In this document: positions 56,509-64,000 of the stretch, piece after piece
Position numbering within the stretch: position 1 is the stretch's first letter
How the letters are laid out: every line of letters begins with the position of its first letter
NCBI GenBank assembly: GCA_021014325.1
Contig: CM037475.1
Span: forward strand, 5,425,001-5,489,000
Direction: 5' to 3'
From: Plazaster borealis
Taxonomy: Eukaryota; Echinodermata; Asteroidea; Forcipulatida; Labidiasteridae
DNA: 64,000 nt
Translations under genes and position numbers: made by a program
The notes under the pieces: model-generated
Database searches by the model: none
Told to the model about the DNA's origin: nothing
Seen by the model: only the letters and a program-made list of their open reading frames with translations

Positions 56509-56730
56509 AGAACAAAGAGCCATTCCAACAGCTTTATTCCACGTACTGCATCTCTTTGGAACTCCTTGCCTGGTGCATGTTTCCCTCCATCCTACAAATC
56601 TAGACTGTTTTAAGAGGAATATCAGTTCCTACGTTCAGCTCCCCTGAATTATTGACACATTTTTTCTTTGAGCCCGTTACCAGGAGTGGCTTTGAGCCTT
56701 GTTTGGGGCTAACTTGCATAAGAAAATTAA
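56509..56730 (+). mobile_element. LINE reverse-transcriptase C-terminal relic
   Basis: Reads SNSFIPRTASLWNSLPGACF then PPSYKSRLF followed by a stop, the F-I-P-R-T-x-x-L-W-N-S-L-P signature of non-LTR ORF2 C-termini. The 3' part GGCTTTGAGCCTTGTTTGGG resembles a LINE 3' UTR. A second relic of this type is at 27331-27570. Confidence 0.65.
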
Positions 56731-59297
56731 ACACAAAGAGGTATTGCCAGTTTTTGGAGCCAGAAGTAGTGAAAACCTTGCACATATAGTAGCTGTGTGT
56801 GATTGTGACGTTGGGGTGATTGTTTGTTTGCTTGTTTGTTTATTTTCCATATATGGCAACTAGCAATCTGTCAATACAATAATTTGATACAAATGGTGAC
56901 AAAGGAGGGCACCAGGAAAAAGCCAAGGCTTATAAAGGCCCTGGTCCCTTTAGCTAAGTGTATTAGTCATACAACAATTTAAGAATAAGATGATAATTAT
57001 TTAACAAGATTATTAAGGAGAGGTTTACATGTGTATAGCAACCAATAGTTAGTTTAGAAAGAAATGAAACCAACTAGTCATTGCATACAGTGTTAAAATT
57101 GATAGAACTATTTATACTGAATGGATTTATACAAATACGCATAAAGCGAGGGAAAATGAGAGAAATAAACATGCGTAATTGAATACAAGACTTGATAAAT
57201 TGGAATGTAATCATGTGTACATATGCCCTTTCAGGAGTGTACATCTAAGATTATATTGGAAATAAGTAGGTTTTTCAGGTATTTCTTAAAGCTGTGCACA
57301 GTTCTAAAAAAAAAGGTAACAACTTACCGACAGTAACAGGAATCTGAGCTAAAATAGAAGCATCTGTTGATAAAGAACTCAAACAAATCGTCTAATACAA
57401 ATGTCACATCTTCCCTTTAACTCTTTGTAATATATTTCACTACAGGGAGCAGAGCGTGTATTTCATTTGTTTAGTTTGAAGTCACGTTTTGATGTGCTTG
57501 TCCAGGCTTTTGTTTATGTTCCACTACTTGCTAGAAGGGCATGCAATTACCAATGATATCAAACATCACTGGTGCCTTCAATTGACAGTGACGAAAAGCA
57601 GATAAGAGTTTGTCGCGCTCTGGCAACTCATGATGGACCAAACTTTTTTTTAATGAATTTACGGATAGCAATGTTTTAAAGTCCTTTCCTGTATTTTTTT
57701 TGTTTTTGTTTTTGGTAATACCCATTTGCTGGAACGTAAAACTTATTTCAGACACAGGTACATGTATGTATTTGACCAGACTTTTTAATTGAATTTATGG
57801 AAAGCCCGTTTTTGAATAGTTCCTTCTATCTATTTTTTCCAAGGTTGGTTTTTGCTGGAAAAGCTTCATTTGGGGAGAAGAAGTGACAATTACAAGTTTT
57901 TTCAAGAAATGAATTAGAATGAAGCAAAGTCTAAAATATTCACAAATTTCTCAGGTTTTTTGAATTTTTATGAAGTGGACACTGAAAAATAGCTAAAATA
58001 AAATAGCATTTATTGAAATAATAGTAATAATATTAATAAATACCGTTGCAAAGACTTCAGTCACTGTAAGCTAACCGTTGATTTTCACTTTTTCTAAAAA
58101 TCTATTTTTAAGTTAAGTCAAGCTGCCAACTTGAGACATATGAGCTTCAAATAAAAGTCTTAACCCCCTGAATCCGAACACTTGAATTGGAAAACCCTCA
58201 GTCCTTCAGCAAACAGCGAGGAGGATTCAACGAGACAAGTCTCTAGTATTCTTGTAGGTCTTCTCCTCCCCCCCGCCCTGGGCAGCAAGCCAAGCAGCCA
58301 ACTAAACGCCCAAAGAAATCTCCACTAATTTGTTGTTTCCGTGTCACCTTTTCAAACCCCTCATCAAAGAAACCCCTCACCTCACCCTCCCCATTAGCAG
58401 CCCATTCATCCCCTCTTAGCCTAAAATCTTACAAGCTTACCCCCCACCTAAGGTGGTAGCTTCTTCTATCACCCCCCCCCCCCAGCTCTATCTATGAAGA
58501 CATGTATGTATAACAAGCTCTTAAAAAGTTGTTGTGTTTGTGTGGAAACTATGTACGCTAAAGTTTACAACAAGTTGTCTTATTTACTCAGTGGCTTTAC
58601 TTGAATGGCTTGAGTAGGGGGGGGGCTGGGTTGTGTTTTGCTATTCAAGTGAAACCTTCTCGTTAACATTATCAGACATCTCGGAATGATTAGCATACAT
58701 GATGAAGCGGCCGTTGATTCCAGACTTGGATGTTTATTATCCGTGGGAATGCTTGACCGAAGATGGTGATCATACGCAGCCATGTAGTGATGGATTGTTG
58801 TAATCAGCGAATCTAATGAGATATTTAATTGAAGTCATATTGGGGGTTCCCGTTTTGGGCACAGTGCTGTTTGCACAAGTCGAGAAGCTAATTGAGAACT
58901 GCACGGTAGGTTTGTATTACTGAATTGTAAACACTCGCTTACACCTTACAAGACATTGAAACATTTTCGGAAATGAGCAATTTTACATTTATATTTTTGG
59001 GGAAAAAAACCACATTCAGCAAGCAGACAAAATATGGCTGGCCTAAAAACCTTGCACTTACATTGGATGTTTATTTTTTTAAAGATTACTTTAACAGTTC
59101 ATATAAATCATATGCAAATAGAAATGATGACCATTCAAAAAGATACATAAATCCTTCTGCTTGAATTAGCTTTGGCTGTGGCTAGCAGTCGCGGAAGACA
59201 TGTTGAAAGTAAGCTGTGAGTTAGCCAAAGCCCTTGCCATTGTTCTAGATACAGCTTTTAACACATTGCAAGGCCATGTTTGGACTGAGTGGCGGTG
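56731..59297. other. Intronic DNA, little recognised
   Basis: A family L piece at 59164-59262; poly-C runs near 58270 and 58470. The 58680-58920 stretch is repeat-free with mixed composition. Confidence 0.35.
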
Positions 59298-59372
59298 TTA
59301 GCCTGAACATCTGACATCATCACTTTGAAGTTAGAGGTGCATAAATACTGCTAGATACCGGCCTTTTCAAAC
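59298..59372. repeat. Inverted partner of 54784-54850
   Basis: TAGCCTGAACATC and AGATACCGGCCTT occur here and, reverse complemented, at 54784-54850. Confidence 0.5.
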
Positions 59373-59787
59373 CATCACACAACTACCAGAGATCAATGGC
59401 CATTTTACCTTTGACCTTTTGCTTGGTGTCCTCAATGGACATTTGATGGTTTTATAAGACGAATACCAGCTTTCTCCAGAGTTATACATTTTCAAGCAAT
59501 GTGCGCTGGCGAGAATGAGATGATCATGCGATGCGCTGTTTATCGCACCCAAGGGATATATTTCCCAGTGAGTTCTAATACTGATGCTTGTCTTCATCCT
59601 GGGTACAGGGCACCAGTCAATGGCTGTGGCTATGGCTGTACAAGTATTGAGTGAATTAAGCCTAAGCCATAGCCAAAGCCATTGTTTCACATAGTTTTCA
59701 TCAAACATATTAAGTTTGTTAATTTGATTTGAATTATAGGTTTTCCCAGCCAATTTAAACAAAAATCCATTCATTTTAACACCCAGC

Positions 59788-60177
59788 TCATTCAATTTCG
59801 TTAAAAAATGAATGCTCCGTTGAATCAGCATTCAACAGTCAAAAGGAGTAATTCAATTTCACCAGTTGAGTTTTCACTGGTCAAAAAAGATCATTCGATT
59901 TCATTAGGCTGCAAGATTCATTCAATTTCGTAGAACTTAAAGCCAACAGCAAGAGCTTGTCAACCATTAAATTTCATCAGGTGTAAATAGGTAGTAGAAA
60001 TTCAACTTTAGAATGGTCAAAGTGTAGTCTTGAATGCCTATAAATGAGATAGAATGACTAAAACGAATCTTAATAAGAAAAACGATTTCATGCGTGCACG
60101 AAAATGAAAATGAATGCAATAATAGCTAAAAAGAAACCCTAGTTTGAATTTGAATGCGTGTTAATGAAATTGAATGA
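59788..60177. repeat. Fold-back element with TCATTCAATTTC inverted ends
   Basis: TCATTCAATTTCGTTAA at 59788-59804 is mirrored by TTAATGAAATTGAATGA at 60161-60177 with one mismatch. Further TTCAATTTC or GAAATTGAAT-like blocks occur along both halves. Confidence 0.55.
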
Positions 60178-62609
60178 TTTTTTTGCTGAAATTGGCCGAG
60201 AAAACCTAGATTTAATTAATAACATTTTGTTGTTGAATTGCTCAAGAAAGCTTTTGCTGTACACATTTGTGTCATTCACCAACACTTTGTGGATTTCGTT
60301 TGTTGTTAACCTTGTGTTGATCTGTTTTCAGTTGTTTTGATTTGTCGCTTACTTTCTTTGTTTTGCACAGTAATAGTGAAGAGGATCCCCTAACTAATTT
60401 GGACCATTGGCTCTGGCCCGTTGTTTTACCCGAGAGCGATGCCAACCCAATCTTAAGACTTAAATCGTAAGAATTTCAGACATCACCAAAAAAGCAAACC
60501 CCCAAAGCAGCTTGTTAACCTCTATATCAAATCATGCTAATTTTAACCCATTCTACATTTTTGCTCTGTTTAATTTTTTTTCTTCAAACAGCATATTTAT
60601 TTCTTTAAAACCCCACATTGATAAGCAGTGTTTGGGCCCATAGTGTTGATTGTTTTTTCCAGCTTCCATATTTTCTTGTTTTTAATATAATTTAGCTTTT
60701 AATCAGGCATGTTGTTTCTCGGGATTTGTCCTGATTTCGGGATTTTCTCAAAATCCCCTTGAGCCTTCAGATTTACTTGAAAGAAGTAGGCAGTCACCAA
60801 GGGGAAAGAACTGGGTCCAAACCTGTAGTTTTGTCTTTCTGGTGATGCACAGAGTCTGTAAACCCCCTGAATGGTATCATCTAGGAGATTCTGGCTCTAG
60901 AATAAGGGGGAACCAAGACCTGGAAGCCATTTTTTAAATATTTTTTTTTAGAATTTTACATTCAACCAATCATATCAATGTTTAGTGCCTTCCAGAAAGG
61001 AGGGAACGTTTTTTCTTCATTTTTTGAGTGTCTCATCATTTATCTTCCACCGAAGAATGTTAGTTGCAAAATCGGTCACCTTCTAACAAAGAGTATCACT
61101 CAAGAAATAATATCCGCATTCGGAATTATAATTAACCACCTTGAACCAAGCGTGACAAATAATTATGTCTTTCACAAGACATGAGACCTACCGATTCTTT
61201 TTTAGAATCACCCACACCCGCAACTGAAGATTGCCCGAACTTGAGGTATGAAAACGTATTCTTGCTAAGAAGAGGATCTGAAAAAATATCCTCGCGGTCT
61301 CACTCCACCACGCGCAATTATAATGACTGAATCATCATCAATTTGTCTGTTTCATTGTCAGAACGAAAATTAAAAGAGATTTAGATATTGAGTTATCACA
61401 TCCTCTTACTACCCTTAACCGATTCAACGTTCACCTGACTGCAGCCATCTGCACCACTTTCTGAGAAGACCTTGGCTCAAATCACCCAATGGGCTCGCTG
61501 GCTCAAACCTTGTCATTTTAGTACTGTGCCAGTCATCTCACTACTCACGTCTTTTTGAGACGCATACTTTTAAAGATTTTCTCATTCATTCTCATGCTTT
61601 TCAACTCCGTACGTCCTTCTAAAAAGTCCACCAAATGTAATAAAAGAAAGACATAGGTTCAATCTTGTGAAATTTGTTACAGTTTAGTGAAAGGTCTGAT
61701 CTGGTGACGTTCTTTGAAATTCCGGCCCTGAAAAAATTAGGGGCTGTATAGCATTGTATGGATTTTCACTGAAGCTGGTTTTTATCCACTTGACTAACAC
61801 GTCTTCAGTGAGGCCATAGATTGAATATAAACCTGTCACAAATATTCTTCGGTCATTAAACCTCTAACAAAGGCGTGGACTCAATTGGTTAATAGGTTAG
61901 ATATAAGAAGTCAGCCAAACGTGAAATGTTTTTCTTTGGTATTAGGAAAGTCTTTCCAGCTCGTTGGACAGTCTTAAAAAACAATCAATAAAGTACCCTA
62001 AAGAGTAAAAGTTTGTGAGAAGGAGAGTTATCCCAAGATAGTAGCCGGCTGGGAGGGAGGTGTATTGATAATGGTCTTTGAGGGAATGCTTGTAAAATAT
62101 TCATGGCCGGAGAGAAGTAGAAAGGATACTTAATAGATCTTGCGTATTTTATGACTGATTAAGTATCGGATATCTTCATCTGCAGTAGGTGAGGGCTTCA
62201 CTAACACTCCATGCTTCTTCATTTCTTTTTTTCTGAATTATCGTTAACTTATTATCATTTTCATCATTGTTTGAATCACCTTCTCATTTTCAATCATCTT
62301 TTGTGCTGTAAGACCTCATTTCAGTTAGCAAGCAGGTACAAATAGCTGGCTAGATTTGGTTTCTCTTCTTAAAGGGAGCATGTGAAATGCTACATTGAGC
62401 AAGTACCAAACCGCTTACGGATTTACTTGTTATGATAAAGAATTAGGTTGATTGACTCGTGCAGCTTTTGTAACCGATGTAAGCTGATGCACATGGCTGC
62501 AACTTGCTCTGCTCTCTCTCTCTCATACCTCATCAGCATCCATCATCTCCATCCGCGTCACTTTTTCTGTCTTATTCTAAATGTCTTCTGCTCTTTCTTT
62601 CGTTGATAG
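60178..62609. other. Intronic DNA before coding exon 4, nothing recognised
   Basis: No repeat family or exon identified. The (CT)n tract near 62512-62524 lies about 90 bp upstream of the exon 4 acceptor. Confidence 0.35.
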
Positions 62610-62821
62610 TGGTGATGTTCGGAAGGCCCACAGCATGGAGAATCTCCTACAGCAGACCAGCGATCAGAGCAAGGCGTCCTCCATTCCGCCTTCCCCGACA
62701 GCGCCCCAGAAGCTCCACCGCAGCTGGTCGGCTAAGAAGAGGAGCGGGAGCAACACGGACGTCGACGGGGGAGGGAAGGATAGAACCAAGAGATACTCCA
62801 AACAGATGACAGATAGCCAGG
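62610..62821 (+). CDS. ANKFN1: ANKFN1-like gene, coding exon 4
   Basis: A pyrimidine-rich acceptor (CTCTTTCTTTCGTTGATAG) ends at 62609 and donor CAGG/GTAAGA follows 62821. It encodes about 70 residues: SGDVRKAHSMENLLQQTS, then a Ser/Pro segment, HRSWSAKKRSGS, and a basic end KRYSKQMTDSQ. RKAHS and HRSWS are basic-directed serine sites like the one closing exon 3, so the linker before the ankyrin block carries a cluster of likely phosphorylation or 14-3-3 motifs. It leaves one G, which with CA of the next exon makes alanine and starts ALFEAVE. ORFs in the other frames here are shadows. Confidence 0.9.
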
Positions 62822-62964
62822 GTAAGAAGTTACAAAAGCTTTAGCAAAGCTGGGAAAAAACAACCAAGCAAAGATCACTTACAAAAGTGTCAATGTGTTG
62901 TTTCGGGAGAGTTTCTAAGCACAAAACATCTTGCTTAGCAGAAACATGTTATCAAATTATTCTG

Positions 62965-63112
62965 GCTCAATGTCATAAAGCTGTTCAGCAGAAAATATTG
63001 CTAAGCAAAGCAATAACAGGGTACCAGTCATACCAATGTGAATGGCATGGCATTTTAGCTGGTAACCTGATTCTGCTTGGCGATATGTTTACCAGCTTTT
63101 AAATTAGGCCCA
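62965..63112. mobile_element. TAAGCA palindromic element (family G) in intron 4
   Basis: GGCTCAATGTCATAAAGCTG, TGCTAAGCAAAGCAATAACA, TTTTAGCTGGTAACCTGATT and TTTAAATTAGGCCC. A partial copy (about 62913-62965) precedes it. This lies in the 585-bp intron between coding exons 4 and 5. Confidence 0.65.
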
Positions 63113-63406
63113 TGCTGCAATGCTCTTGGCTGGTCCCTAGTTACTGGTAAGTTTACTCAGCAAATTTTCCGCTTACAAGTGTTAAAGTGGCTTTGTGCAT
63201 ATTATTGTGTACAAAATAATCTCGTCACGTTCCAAACAAAGAATGCTTGATACATCAGCATAATCGCATTTGGTCCTTGGATTTTGAAACCACTTCAGTA
63301 GTGTCAATGTTACTATTGGGCGATAGCTTATCTAAAAAAAAAAAAAATTAGACTTGAAAATCCTTTGCCATCCCAATTTTAGGAATTCCTTTCCCTCTTT
63401 CTTCAG

Positions 63407-63589
63407 CATTATTTGAGGCAGTTGAGCACCAGGACTTGGACACAGCGAGGTTGATTCTTGAAACCAACGGCCTGGATGTGAACCTGGTGAACGATGACGA
63501 GTTTACCGCACTGGACATCGCTGTGATGACCAACAACATGCCCATGGCTAGATTACTGCTGTCGTGTGGGGCAAGGGAAAACCCAAGAT
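63407..63589 (+). CDS. ANKFN1: ANKFN1-like gene, coding exon 5 (ankyrin repeats)
   Basis: Acceptor TTTCTTCAG ends at 63406 and donor AGAT/GTAAGT follows 63589. It encodes residues about 176-236 of the short form. It opens with ALFEAVEHQDLDTARLIL, the outer helices of one ankyrin repeat. An inserted loop (DVNLVNDDEF) follows, then a second repeat reading TALDIAVMTNNMPMARLLL and CGARENPR. The pattern ALFEAVE...LDIA(V/I)MTNN(M/I)PMA is characteristic of the ANKFN1 / wide awake family and is the main basis for the gene name. In most ankyrin proteins the TPLHxAA signature is kept; here it is TALDIAV, a departure also typical of this family. It leaves one T for the next exon. Confidence 0.95.
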
Positions 63590-63820
63590 GTAAGTTGTTT
63601 GAGGTTTCTGAAACCGCTGACAATTTGTCTGTGAGACAAAGTTTAAAGAGGGCCGTCAAGGTTGAATTCAGTTTTGTGATGCAAAATATTAAAGTTGAGC
63701 AATTGTTGGGGGGGGGGGGCCTAAAGCTTGAACCGGGCTAGACAAAGTTTGGAGGTGGCTTTGAAATACATGTATGTCAATCTGTTTAAAAATTATGTGA
63801 ATATTTGTTTTTGTTTGCAG

Positions 63821-63954
63821 TTTTGATGAAGGACGCGAGAGCGACTAAATTGAATACGTTAATCAATGAAGCAGAGGGGCAGGTGCAGGACATGACCACA
63901 AGAGTCGTCCATACAGGACTCGGCAATTCGACGGGGTCAACCGGGTCATCAAAG
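63821..63954 (+). CDS. ANKFN1: ANKFN1-like gene, coding exon 6
   Basis: Acceptor TTTGTTTGCAG ends at 63820 and donor AAAG/GTCAGT follows 63954. With the carried T it reads FLMKDARATKLNTLINEAEG, then QVQDMTTRVVHTGLGN and a Gly/Ser/Thr-rich end. The segment matches the amphipathic helix that follows the ankyrin repeats in ANKFN1 and wide awake (L-x-x-L-I-x-E-A-E-x-Q-V). It ends in phase 0. The remaining intron runs to the window edge, so the rest of the gene is not visible. Confidence 0.92.
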
Positions 63955-64000
63955 GTCAGTCAACTCTCGATTTTTGTATTTTGTTCATTTTGTTCATTTC

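Larger units (their letters stand above)
34202..64000 (+). other. ANKFN1: ANKFN1 / wide awake-like gene, short form, 3' incomplete
   Basis: Gene-level entry. Six exons joined at GT-AG borders give 843 nt (281 codons) with no stop. Phase carries over cleanly at every junction: 1, 0, 2, 1, 1, then 0 at the last donor. Intron lengths are about 11.7, 7.8, 8.5, 0.6 and 0.2 kb. The order is a basic N-terminus, a Ser/Pro-rich linker with RxRSxS-type motifs, then ankyrin repeats, which is the order in ANKFN1 and Drosophila wide awake/banderuola. From the literature, those are cortical or neuronal scaffold proteins acting in sleep timing, neuronal excitability and asymmetric division. The FN3 and Ras-associating regions would lie beyond base 64000. 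Family identity rests on the exon 5 and 6 residues, recognised by eye. Confidence 0.85.

Noticed and set aside
62504..62809. 101-codon + ORF overlapping exon 4
   Set aside because: It is another frame of coding exon 4; the Arg/Pro-rich product is a shadow.
63348..63659. 103-codon reverse ORF over exon 5
   Set aside because: Antisense shadow of the ankyrin exon.

Overview
The window is a low-GC, intron-rich animal genome segment, most likely from a marine invertebrate deuterostome and probably an echinoderm such as a sea star. That placement is an inference from the intron sizes, the bilaterian gene and the abundant tRNA-headed SINEs and TTAA-ended MITEs; no sequence search could be run. No bacterial, plasmid, phage or CRISPR signature is visible.

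The one gene that can be supported is on the + strand and runs off the right edge. Six coding exons (34202-34256, 46002-46123, 53955-54091, 62610-62821, 63407-63589, 63821-63954) have GT-AG borders and mutually compatible phases, and join into 843 nt (281 codons) without a stop. Exons 5 and 6 encode the ankyrin block and following helix of the ANKFN1 / Drosophila wide awake (banderuola) family. The FN3 and Ras-associating parts expected in this family would lie beyond the window. A further candidate exon at 17068-17186 ends in the same phase and with the same last base as the 34202-34256 exon, so it could supply an alternative N-terminus by splicing to the 46002 exon. A CCAAT/TATA-like pair near 33.0 kb is a candidate promoter for the short first exon.

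Layout: 1-17 kb is repeat-rich upstream or intronic DNA. 17-46 kb is intron of the long form, or upstream plus intron 1 of the short form, and contains a 930-bp 14-mer minisatellite at 23.9-24.8 kb. 46-64 kb carries the coding exons separated by 0.2-8.5 kb introns.

Almost all other recognisable structure is mobile or tandem repeat DNA. There is a superfamily of MITEs that start and end with TTAA (four subfamilies, about 16 copies), palindromic elements built on TAAGCA and GGTTACCAGCC, a family with CAGGGCTCGA inverted ends, three or more tRNA-headed SINE families, LINE 3' ends, and several long hairpins. Tandem arrays have periods of 13, 14, about 116 and about 146-152 bp. Two insertions are nested inside TTAA MITEs. 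The SINE with a tRNA-Leu(CAA)-like head and a LINE fragment share a 3' hairpin-plus-tail architecture, which suggests that the LINE machinery mobilises the SINE.
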